Below are positions 16,642 to 23,969 of a DNA stretch of 64,000 bases, one piece after another; the stretch's first letter is position 1, and every line of letters starts with the position of its first letter. The notes under the pieces are model-generated. The model saw nothing but the letters and a program-made list of their open reading frames with translations. It made no database searches and was not told where the DNA came from. The translations under genes and the position numbers were made by a program. Origin of the DNA: Clostridiales bacterium oral taxon 876 str. F0540 (GTDB taxonomy: Bacteria; Bacillota; Clostridia; Clostridiales; Clostridiaceae); contig KE993505.1 in assembly GCA_000466585.1 (NCBI GenBank), positions 1 through 64,000 on the forward strand. Reading direction: 5' to 3'.

Positions 16642-18243
16642 TTATTCTTTAGGTGCCCAATCCTTCATTATTGTTTCAGCTGCTTTCAATCCATCCACAG
16701 CGGCAGATACTATGCCACCCGCATACCCGGCACCTTCTCCTGCAGGGAATAGCCCTATTAACGCTGTACTTTGAAAGTTTTCATTTCTTTCTATTCTTAC
16801 CGGTGCAGAGGTTCTTGTTTCTATTCCGGTTAGCACAGCATCTTGTGAAGCATAACCTTTAATTTTTCTGTCAAAATTTATTATTCCTTCCTTTAAAGCT
16901 TCCGAAACATAAGAAGGCAGACATTGCCTTAAGTCCCTAAACTCATATCCTGGAGTATAGGAAGGTTTAACATTACCAAGGTTTACGCTGACTTTATCCT
17001 TAAGAAAATCACCAACAAGCTGCACCGGAGCAATATAATTTCCCCCTCCTAAGCTGTAAGCAAGAGCCTCATAATGCCTTTGAAACTCCATTCCCATGAG
17101 AGGGTTTTCTCCGCCAAAATCTTCTGGTCTTACTGTAACTACTAAAGCTGAATTGGCATTTTCCTTATCCCTCTTATAATAACTCATACCATTTGTTACT
17201 AGTCTATTGTTTTCGGAAGCTGCTGCTACAACCTCTCCACCAGGACACATACAAAAACTATAAACAGACCTATTCAACTTATCGCAGCTGTGACTAAGTC
17301 TATAATCTGCAGCCTTAAGCCTTTTATGACCTGCAAACTTGCCGTACTGACTTTCGTCAATCAAACTTTGCATATGTTCTATTCTTACACCTATAGCAAA
17401 AGGTTTTTGTATTAATGATATCTCCTTTTTATAAAGCATTTCGTAAGTATCTCGCGAACTGTGCCCTATAGCAAGAATTAAGTTATCACACGCTATCTCT
17501 TGACCATTTACTATTACTGCCTGCAGAATATTATTTTTAATAATTAAATCTTCTAATCTGCTGTTAAATTTAACCTCACCGCCGAGAGCTATTATTTCTT
17601 CTCTTATATTTTTTACCACAATTTTTAATATATCAGTTCCAACATGAGGCTTTCCTGAGTATAGAATTTCTGCTGGAGCTCCTGCCTTTACGAAAGATTC
17701 CAAAACATAGTCACATCTATTATCCTTTATTCTTGTGGTTAGTTTTCCATCTGAGAAGGTTCCAGCTCCCCCTTCTCCAAACTGAACATTAGATTCTGTA
17801 TTTAAATTTCCTGTACTCCAAAACCTGTTTATTGCTTCTGTTCTTTCCTCAACCTTTTGACCTCTTTCGATTATTATTGGCTTATATCCTTTTCTAGCCA
17901 TCAAAAGACCAGCAAACATTCCTGCCGGTCCCATACCCACGATTATAGGTCTATGTTCCATCTTTTTGCTGCCTAAAGAAATTTTATCAGTATACTGATT
18001 TTCTTCAAGTTTTATATCTTTATCATTAAGTCTGGTAACAAGTTTTTCCTCATTATCAGTGAAAACTTCTAAGGTGTAGTTGAATTTTATTGCTTCTTTT
18101 TTTCTAGCATCGATAGATTCCCTTAGTATTTTAAAGTTTTTTATATCCTTAGCTGAAATTTTCATTTTTTTTGCTGCTTTATCTTTTAAAACTTCAACAT
18201 CTTCTTCTATATCTAATATAATGTTATTTATTCTTATGGACAT
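16642..18243 (-). CDS. FAD-dependent oxidoreductase, COG2509 type
   Basis: A 533-residue flavoprotein of the COG2509 'uncharacterised FAD-dependent dehydrogenase' group. An N-terminal domain of about 90 residues precedes the dinucleotide-binding motif VGMGPAGMFAGLLMA (about 102-116). Later signatures include FGEGGAGTFSDGKLTTR and, near the C-terminus, GLFPAGEGAGYAGGI, where the flavin-binding end motif is expected. No substrate is known for the family. It begins five bases after the cdaR stop, so it is the third gene of the cdaA operon. Confidence 0.88.
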   Translation of the reverse strand: MSIRINNIILDIEEDVEVLKDKAAKKMKISAKDIKNFKILRESIDARKKEAIKFNYTLEVFTDNEEKLVTRLNDKDIKLEENQYTDKISLGSKKMEHRPIIVGMGPAGMFAGLLMARKGYKPIIIERGQKVEERTEAINRFWSTGNLNTESNVQFGEGGAGTFSDGKLTTRIKDNRCDYVLESFVKAGAPAEILYSGKPHVGTDILKIVVKNIREEIIALGGEVKFNSRLEDLIIKNNILQAVIVNGQEIACDNLILAIGHSSRDTYEMLYKKEISLIQKPFAIGVRIEHMQSLIDESQYGKFAGHKRLKAADYRLSHSCDKLNRSVYSFCMCPGGEVVAAASENNRLVTNGMSYYKRDKENANSALVVTVRPEDFGGENPLMGMEFQRHYEALAYSLGGGNYIAPVQLVGDFLKDKVSVNLGNVKPSYTPGYEFRDLRQCLPSYVSEALKEGIINFDRKIKGYASQDAVLTGIETRTSAPVRIERNENFQSTALIGLFPAGEGAGYAGGIVSAAVDGLKAAETIMKDWAPKE

Positions 18244-18248
18244 AAAAA

Positions 18249-19514
18249 TTATTGGCCTCCATTCGTTTGTGTGTTAGTTGGTTGTGTCGTTGTTGGCGTC
18301 GATGTATTCTGACCAGCCTTCTTCTTTAAAATTACCTTTACATTTTCCACATTAGCTGATATTTTTGATGTACCATCAGGTATAGCATAATTTACTTTGA
18401 CTGAATACTCTCCTTCAGCTGATAAACTACTTACATCTATATTAGCATTAATATTTTCATTTTTTATAGTGCTTATAATGCTCTCAGGTCCCGATAAAGT
18501 TAATGTCAATTTACTATTGTCTAACGCTATTGTAAATGCATCATTTAACCCCTTTACCTGAATATCGGAAGAATAACTATTTTGAATTATTTTATCCATT
18601 GTTGCTTTTATCTTCACTGTGCCATCACTATTTATTAGATTTATACCCTCAGGCACTACCAGTTTGGCAGTAATAGTTTTATTAGGCGATAAAGTACTTA
18701 AATCAACAGCTTCGGTTTTCAGTTCAGTTATATTGTTAACAGCTTCTCCGCCTGCTATGTCTACTTTATCAGGCACAGTCACTATTGTTTTTAAAGAATA
18801 ATCTTTTCCTAAATTTCCTTTTGTAACAACGCTAATTCCTACCGTTTTGGTTTTTCTAACCGGAATTGATAACTCTACAGCATCAGGTGTTATATCAACA
18901 TTTTTAACTTCTCTTCCCGAAGAATCCAGAGCCTTTAGAGGTAGCTTTAAATTTAAATCTTTATCAGCATTTTTCAAGTCTAATGAAACACCAACGCTTG
19001 CTACTTGATCAACATACTTAGCAGCACCGCTTACAACAGCATCAGAAGGCGTTAAATTCTGGGTCATCGCATAGTAACCATCTTTCACCTTGCCATCTGT
19101 GTTAACTTTTATAGGAAGACTTTTCTGTTTTAAATCATCAAAGGCAACTCTTATAGATAAGATACTGCTGTTTAAAATAGTTACGTTAGCAGGCTGTCTT
19201 TCAATTCTGACAGGTATGTCTCTTTCGCCTTTTGTAAATACCCACTCACTAAGATCAGCAACCGCCTTAAATTGTTCCTTTCCAAGCTGCACGTCTGTCA
19301 ATGAGCCTGTTACTTTAAGTGTTACAGTATATGGTTCAGAGGGTGGTAAAACCTTAAGCTTTTGTTCCGTCACATTATCAAGACCCTGCAGTGTTACTTG
19401 AACCTTAACCTGTTGAGGAACTTGACTCCCCTCCAAATTGGATGTATAAAGCCATAGGGAAAAAGCTGCGATTACACAGCAAACTTTAATCAGCCACGTA
19501 TTTTTCTTATCCAC
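18249..19514 (-). CDS. cdaR: CdaR (YbbR) regulator of c-di-AMP synthesis
   Basis: A 421-residue membrane-anchored extracytoplasmic protein. One N-terminal transmembrane helix (about 9-27) is followed by about four YbbR domains of 80-90 residues and a Thr/Gln/Asn-rich tail ending in NGGQ. CdaR proteins bind and modulate the diadenylate cyclase CdaA. The gene begins at GTG 25 bases inside the end of cdaA, with AGAGGG upstream, so the two are translationally coupled. Confidence 0.94.
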   Translation of the reverse strand: MDKKNTWLIKVCCVIAAFSLWLYTSNLEGSQVPQQVKVQVTLQGLDNVTEQKLKVLPPSEPYTVTLKVTGSLTDVQLGKEQFKAVADLSEWVFTKGERDIPVRIERQPANVTILNSSILSIRVAFDDLKQKSLPIKVNTDGKVKDGYYAMTQNLTPSDAVVSGAAKYVDQVASVGVSLDLKNADKDLNLKLPLKALDSSGREVKNVDITPDAVELSIPVRKTKTVGISVVTKGNLGKDYSLKTIVTVPDKVDIAGGEAVNNITELKTEAVDLSTLSPNKTITAKLVVPEGINLINSDGTVKIKATMDKIIQNSYSSDIQVKGLNDAFTIALDNSKLTLTLSGPESIISTIKNENINANIDVSSLSAEGEYSVKVNYAIPDGTSKISANVENVKVILKKKAGQNTSTPTTTQPTNTQTNGGQ

Positions 19515-20335
19515 ATCATCACCCTCTCCCTAAAGGTCAATTTCTTACTCTGTCTGCTCTTTAAAATCCTAATTAATATATCTCTTAATCTATCTTTTGT
19601 ATAATTCCTTGTTAAAGTTCCATTAACAGCTAATGAAATAACTCCTGTTTCCTCTGATACTATTATTGTAAGAGCATCTGAGTTTTCTGATATACCAATA
19701 CCTGCTCTATGTCTTGTGCCAAGCTGTTTGCTTATACTGTCATTGCTTGTAAGAGGAAGAAAGCAGCCGGCTGAAATAATTCTATCATTTCTTATAATTG
19801 TTGCTCCATCATGCAAAGGAGTATTCACTACAAATATATTTTCTAAAAGTGCAGCTGATACCGCTGCATCAAGCTTTGTCCCAGTAGCTATAATATCCCC
19901 AAGTCCAGTCCTATTTTCTATTATAATGAGAGCCCCGGTCTTGGATTTAGCTAAGTTTTCAACAGCATCAGTAACTTCAGTTACTACCTTCTCCATTGCC
20001 TCAACATCTTCTAAAATATGAATTTCATTAAAAGCACTTCTTCCCAAATGCTCAAGAGCCCTTCGTATTTCAGGCTGAAAAATAATAATTATAGAAAGTA
20101 CACCTATTGTTATGGTTTTGCTTAGAATCCAATAAAGCATATTCAATTTCAAAAGACTTGCTATAGGTATTAGCACAATTATAAGCAAAATTCCTTTTAA
20201 TAGCTGCTCTGCTCTTGTTTCTTTAATCAGCATATAACCCTTATAAAAAATATATGATACCACTATAATATCCAATATTGAAAATACACTTATCGTTTTA
20301 ATACTATCTATTAAAACCTTAAAAAATTCCGTCAA
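19490..20335 (-). CDS. cdaA: Diadenylate cyclase CdaA
   Basis: A 281-residue membrane enzyme that joins two ATP to form the second messenger c-di-AMP. Three N-terminal transmembrane helices (about residues 15-80) precede the DAC domain, with catalytic DGA in PLHDGATI and RHR in GTRHRAGIG both intact. It is the first gene of cdaA-cdaR-flavoprotein. A c-di-AMP riboswitch lies about 1.6 kb away, upstream of a cell-wall hydrolase, so both synthesis and a sensor of the nucleotide are in this region. Confidence 0.97.
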   Translation of the reverse strand: MTEFFKVLIDSIKTISVFSILDIIVVSYIFYKGYMLIKETRAEQLLKGILLIIVLIPIASLLKLNMLYWILSKTITIGVLSIIIIFQPEIRRALEHLGRSAFNEIHILEDVEAMEKVVTEVTDAVENLAKSKTGALIIIENRTGLGDIIATGTKLDAAVSAALLENIFVVNTPLHDGATIIRNDRIISAGCFLPLTSNDSISKQLGTRHRAGIGISENSDALTIIVSEETGVISLAVNGTLTRNYTKDRLRDILIRILKSRQSKKLTFRERVMMWIRKIRG

Positions 20336-20394
20336 GCTATACCCTCCTCTAACATTTCTTGTAAAAAATCAAATATTTTTATTGTCTACTTACA

Positions 20395-20422
20395 ATTATA
20401 CACTAATAAACGATTTATTAGT
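20395..20422 (-). promoter_or_regulatory. cdaA promoter -10 with overlapping inverted repeat
   Basis: On the minus strand TATAAT lies at 20395-20400. A perfect 9-bp inverted repeat ACTAATAAA / TTTATTAGT with a three-base loop (20402-20422) sits directly upstream, in the -35 to -10 spacer. A good -35 is not evident, so activator or repressor control through the repeat is possible. Confidence 0.4.
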
Positions 20423-20543
20423 ATAAATCTAATATAAAATTATTGTAATTTATAATAAAACAAACTTTGAAGGAATTTTGGCCTATTAGGTAGAATATTA
20501 ATAATGTAAGATAATCTGCAAAACATCTTAAATTTTAAAACTC

Positions 20544-20567
20544 TTTTCTTAAATATATTTAAGAAAA
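20544..20567. repeat. 24-bp perfect A/T palindrome in the cdaA divergent region
   Basis: A fully self-complementary 24-base sequence made of A/T with one C and one G per arm lies midway between the divergent cdaA and plus-strand genes. It may be an operator or a weak hairpin. The remaining AT-rich sequence of 20423-20622 shows no gene. Confidence 0.45.
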
Positions 20568-20622
20568 TAATGTTTGCACAAATTTCAATGTAAACCTGTG
20601 AAATTACTGTCCAAAATAGATT

Positions 20623-20800
20623 TTGACGGATTTCTTATGAGCTAAGGTAAATTTATTAAGCCCATAAGCTTATGAAAGGTACTTGCTCTTTAGATTATCC
20701 GATGCTTCAAGTAAAAGGAGTTGCAAGGTTCAAATTACCTTGTACTGGTAGTTTGCCTACGACAACAAGCGTTTTAACTACCTAGTGGTTCAAATGAAAG
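20623..20800 (+). ncRNA. Structured leader of unknown class
   Basis: About 180 bases upstream of the anchored coiled-coil gene contain several hairpins: CTTATG..CATAAG (from 20634), TACTTG..CAAGTA (20680-20685 with 20708-20713), CAAGGT..ACCTTG (around 20724-20741) and GGTAGTT..AACTACC (20747-20753 with 20776-20782). CGGAT (20627-20631) can also pair with ATCCG (20697-20701). GGTTCAAAT occurs twice, the second copy just before the GAAAGGAG ribosome binding site. It does not match any riboswitch consensus I know. Confidence 0.35.
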
Positions 20801-20809
20801 GAGAAAAAA

Positions 20810-21829
20810 ATGAAAAATAACAAAAAGAAAAATAGAACTGTGATTATTATTTTAGAAGTTTTAGCTTTTGTCCTTTTAACAGCTGGAGTTTTTTTTGGTA
20901 CTTATTATTTATTCATAGGAAAATCTTCGAACTCTTATGAAGCAAATATCCAAAAGGTTGTAAAAAGTGTCAACGAACTTAATAGCAGTGTATCTTCCTT
21001 TAACAATAAAAGCGGACAAGCATTAAAAGATAATCAAGCTATTAGAAAAGATCTTCCTGGAAAAATAGATACTTTAACAAAGCTTAAAGAAGAAGCTCAA
21101 GGATTAACAGCTACAGATAAATATACTAAAGATAATGAAAACTTTTTACTTGGATTGGATAAAAACATACTTATATATAGACAGATAGATGCTATTCTTA
21201 GGAATCCTGAGGGAAAAGATATCAGCAAGGCAAGTGAAGACTTAAAAAAATATACAAATGACTGCATTAAGTATTATGCCCTAGTGAACATCAAAGATGC
21301 TAAAATTACTTTACCTCAAAGTACAACATCTTTTGTTGATAATGTTACTACTTATGTCAATGAAATGGTTAAAGTTGTTAGAGATAAAGAAATAAATCAA
21401 TCTCAAAATTCTGATTTTCAATCAAGCATCGATTCCATTTTATCAAGATTTACAGCAATAAATATAGATCTAGGTCCTCAGTTAGAAAGAGTCAGAAAGG
21501 AAAAAGGAAATATAGATAATATTATCGCTCTAGCAAATAAAAATAAAGATGAACTTGATAGTATAAGCCAGGAATTTTCGAATATAGCTGCACCTTCTAG
21601 CGGAGTGCAATGCTACAAGCTTTTAAGTACTGCCATTGAATGTTACAACAATTATCTTGAAAGTTTTATATACTCTGTAAAAAATGAGAAACTGACTAGC
21701 GATCAATTAACTAATGATAAAATAAGTGAATTATATGCTGTACCAAATTCAAAGTATAGTGATGCAACAAAAGCCTTTAGCGATTTTACAAAGGCATTTA
21801 AAGAATTTAAACAGTCAAATATGAATTAG
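20810..21829 (+). CDS. Membrane-anchored coiled-coil protein, unknown function
   Basis: A 339-residue protein with a basic N-terminus and one transmembrane helix (about 10-32), followed by a mostly alpha-helical, K/N/S/E-rich extracellular part. The spacing of hydrophobic residues suggests long coiled coils (for example 40-100 and 200-250). Only two cysteines of note appear in the ectodomain (QCYKL and IECYN). I do not recognise a family. It has a strong ribosome binding site, a long structured leader and its own terminator, and lies between cdaA and a c-di-AMP-controlled hydrolase, so a cell-envelope role is plausible but not shown. Confidence 0.8.
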   Translation: MKNNKKKNRTVIIILEVLAFVLLTAGVFFGTYYLFIGKSSNSYEANIQKVVKSVNELNSSVSSFNNKSGQALKDNQAIRKDLPGKIDTLTKLKEEAQGLTATDKYTKDNENFLLGLDKNILIYRQIDAILRNPEGKDISKASEDLKKYTNDCIKYYALVNIKDAKITLPQSTTSFVDNVTTYVNEMVKVVRDKEINQSQNSDFQSSIDSILSRFTAINIDLGPQLERVRKEKGNIDNIIALANKNKDELDSISQEFSNIAAPSSGVQCYKLLSTAIECYNNYLESFIYSVKNEKLTSDQLTNDKISELYAVPNSKYSDATKAFSDFTKAFKEFKQSNMN

Positions 21830-21837
21830 CTCCATGT

Positions 21838-21870
21838 ATTTACATACTAGAAATAGTATGTAAATTTTTT
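21838..21870 (+). terminator. Terminator after the coiled-coil gene
   Basis: ATTTACATACTA and its complement form a 12-bp stem with a GAAA tetraloop, followed by TTTTTT. Confidence 0.9.
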
Positions 21871-21908
21871 ATTTAAAATGGTATTATTTTTAATAATTGT
21901 GGAATAAT

Positions 21909-22024
21909 ACTCCTAGCCTAAGTTTTTTATAAAACGCGGGGAAACCACTTTTTTGGGGTGAATCGTTTTTTACGTAGGTTATGCCTTTACCGAACCCGTC
22001 AGCTAACCCCGTAGGTAAAAGGAG
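21909..22024 (+). promoter_or_regulatory. c-di-AMP riboswitch (ydaO-yuaA class)
   Basis: Conserved pieces of the ydaO aptamer are present in order: GCGGGGAAACCA, TTGGGGTGAATCG, then CCTTTACCGAACCCGTCAGC and TAACCCCGTAGG. The aptamer ends right before the GGAGG of the hydrolase gene, leaving no room for a terminator. CTCCT at 21910-21914 can pair with the AGGAG at 22020-22024, while the adjacent CCTA can pair with TAGG of the P1 stem, so control of translation start is likely. In this class ligand binding normally lowers expression. Confidence 0.9.
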
Positions 22025-22039
22025 GAAAAATATATAAAT

Positions 22040-22561
22040 ATGAAAAAATTTTTTATTGTTTTTACACTGTTGTTAACTTTGCTCATAATACCTTGTTCCA
22101 AAGTTACGGCAGCTGAGGAAGAACAAAGCCTATATAAAGAACAAATAGGTGCTGTTCAGGTATTCAATGTTTCAGATAAGACCATATATATAACTGATGA
22201 GGATGTATATTTAATGGCACAAATAGTCTATGCCGAAAGCCGTTCAGAACCTTACGAAGGAAAGGTTGCTGTGGCCTCAGTTATATTAAATAGACTTAAA
22301 AATCCCAGTTTCCCAAAATCCGTGGAGGGAGTTATTAAACAAAGAGGCGCTTTCTCTTGTTTAAAAAATGGTGAAATAAATGTTGTACCGGATAGAATAA
22401 GCTATGAAGCTGTTATGGAAGCATTAAAAGGCAATGATCCAACAAACAATGCGATTTTCTTTTATAACCCTAAAATTGCAACTTCAACTTGGATGAAGCA
22501 AGTAAACAAATCTAATGTAAAACCTATTGGAAATCACGTTTTCTTTGTTGTAAATAAATAA
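22040..22561 (+). CDS. SleB/CwlJ-type cell wall hydrolase
   Basis: A 173-residue exported hydrolase. The signal peptide (about 1-24, ending in KVTAA) is followed by a Hydrolase_2 (SleB/CwlJ) domain from about residue 55. The key region LMAQIVYAESRSEPYEGKVAVASVILNR contains the expected catalytic glutamate. These enzymes cleave peptidoglycan, in spores or in growing walls; without a peptidoglycan-binding repeat, vegetative wall remodelling is possible. It is preceded by a c-di-AMP riboswitch, a common pairing for such hydrolases, tying wall turnover to turgor and c-di-AMP level. Confidence 0.92.
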   Translation: MKKFFIVFTLLLTLLIIPCSKVTAAEEEQSLYKEQIGAVQVFNVSDKTIYITDEDVYLMAQIVYAESRSEPYEGKVAVASVILNRLKNPSFPKSVEGVIKQRGAFSCLKNGEINVVPDRISYEAVMEALKGNDPTNNAIFFYNPKIATSTWMKQVNKSNVKPIGNHVFFVVNK

Positions 22562-22565
22562 TGCT

Positions 22566-22609
22566 CATTAAAAAACTCTCGAAGGATTACCTTCGAGAGT
22601 TTTTTAATG
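22566..22609. terminator. Bidirectional terminator, hydrolase / thioredoxin reductase
   Basis: A perfect 20-bp stem with loop ATTA serves both convergent genes. One arm encodes the last seven residues of the reductase (SLKNSRR) and its TAA lies in the loop. Confidence 0.92.
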
Positions 22610-23477
22610 AGTCTACATAAGATACAGCACTTAATGAAGCAATCTGTCCCTCGCCGGCAGACTTAATATATTGATATGGTTTTCCCACACAATCGCCAGC
22701 AGCAAAACATCCGGGGATATTCGTTCTCATATTTCTATCTGTTTTAATATGACCGTCTATAATTTCAAGTCCGGGTACTAACTGTCCGGGTGGCACACTG
22801 TCTTTTAAAATGAAGACCCCATCTGTCGCTATTGTACTATTTCTAAGAATAAGCTTACTAACAAAAATATCTCCTTGAATTTCTAACGGCTTATCTTTTA
22901 ATATTTCTATGTTCTCTTTAAGGTTATAGCTTCCATTATACATAGGAATATAATATGTCTTTGAAGCAAGCTCGCTTACAAAGTTTGCGTCCTCTTCAGC
23001 CTCATGATTATAACCAATGATTGCTACAGTTTTTTCCTTATATAAAGGTGCATCACAGGTAGCGCAATAGCCTACACCTTTCCCTAAGTATGATTCTTCT
23101 CCATTAAGAGGTTTTGCATACTCTACTCCGGTGGCAATTATAACAGAAGTTGCTTCATACATTTTTTCATTAACCATAAGTGCAAAGTAATCTCCCATAG
23201 CATAGATTGCGTTTATTCTTTCATAACTTATGCTTATATCCATAGCCTTAATATGTTTCTCAAACTCTTCTTTTAATTTTTCTCCCGTAACATTATAAAA
23301 ACCAAGGTAATTATTTATCTTTGGAGCTTTTGTCAACTTTGAACTAAGATCTTTGCTGCCAAAAACTATAATATTTTTATTTCTGATTTTAGCGTTTATA
23401 GCTGCTGACAGCCCTGCCGGTCCGCTCCCAACTATTGCTATATCATATCTATCAGCCAATTTTTTCACCTCATTCAT
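22587..23477 (-). CDS. Thioredoxin reductase-like flavoprotein lacking NADPH motifs
   Basis: A 296-residue enzyme with the FAD motif GSGPAGLSAA (about 17-26), redox pair CATC (about 138-141) and the C-terminal flavin motif IPGCFAAGDC. Where NADPH-dependent reductases have GGGNSA and HRR, this protein has IGYNHEAEEDA and no HRRxxxR. This resembles the ferredoxin-dependent flavin thioredoxin reductases (FFTR) described from Clostridium, which do not use pyridine nucleotides; the assignment is inferred. It follows trxA, so thioredoxin is the likely substrate. The C-terminus is read through the terminator stem. Confidence 0.88.
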   Translation of the reverse strand: MNEVKKLADRYDIAIVGSGPAGLSAAINAKIRNKNIIVFGSKDLSSKLTKAPKINNYLGFYNVTGEKLKEEFEKHIKAMDISISYERINAIYAMGDYFALMVNEKMYEATSVIIATGVEYAKPLNGEESYLGKGVGYCATCDAPLYKEKTVAIIGYNHEAEEDANFVSELASKTYYIPMYNGSYNLKENIEILKDKPLEIQGDIFVSKLILRNSTIATDGVFILKDSVPPGQLVPGLEIIDGHIKTDRNMRTNIPGCFAAGDCVGKPYQYIKSAGEGQIASLSAVSYVDSLKNSRR

Positions 23478-23488
23478 TTATTTATAAA

Positions 23489-23528
23489 TATATCCAAGTT
23501 CAGCAGTTAAAATCTGAACTTGGATATA
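23489..23528 (-). terminator. Hairpin between trxA and the reductase gene
   Basis: A 15-bp perfect stem (TATATCCAAGTTCAG and complement) with a ten-base loop lies in the gap. Only a weak T-rich tail follows, so partial termination or mRNA processing that lowers reductase relative to thioredoxin is likely. Confidence 0.6.
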
Positions 23529-23536
23529 CGATTTAA

Positions 23537-23854
23537 TTAAATATGTTTATCAATTAATTCCTTCAGTGAATTCTTTGGTCTAAATCCAACCATAGTATCT
23601 GCTGTAGAGCCATTCTTAAAAACCATAACTGTTGGAATGCTTGAAACTCTGTACATTTGAGATACTACGGGATTATTGTCTACATTAACCTTTAAAAATT
23701 TAACTTTACCTTCGTATTCATTTGAAAGTTCTTCTATTACTGGTCCAAGCATTTTGCAAGGTCCGCACCAAGGAGCCCAAAAATCTACAACAACCGGAGC
23801 ATCGCTTGATGATATTTCTTCATTAAAAGTATTATCCATAACTTCTTTAATCAT
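23537..23854 (-). CDS. trxA: Thioredoxin
   Basis: A 105-residue thioredoxin with the classical WCGPC active site (residues 29-33), the buried aspartate (VVVDFWAPW) and cis-proline loop SIPTVMVF. It reduces protein disulfides in the cytoplasm. It is first in a two-gene unit with the reductase downstream. The ATG follows GGGAGG. A short palindrome ACCTGT-A-ACAGGT (23871-23883) lies just upstream and may be an operator. Confidence 0.97.
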   Translation of the reverse strand: MIKEVMDNTFNEEISSSDAPVVVDFWAPWCGPCKMLGPVIEELSNEYEGKVKFLKVNVDNNPVVSQMYRVSSIPTVMVFKNGSTADTMVGFRPKNSLKELIDKHI

Positions 23855-23969
23855 TTATTTTACCTCCCAATACACCTGTAACAGGTATTATGTACTTATA
23901 TAATTATTATTTAAATATCAATAATTATTATCACATAAAATCAAGTGCTAGTCAAATAGCCAAATTATT

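Noticed and set aside
20620..20800. Second c-di-AMP riboswitch or tRNA-like element
   Set aside because: None of the ydaO blocks are present, and GGTTCAAAT does not sit in a T-arm with a matching acceptor stem.
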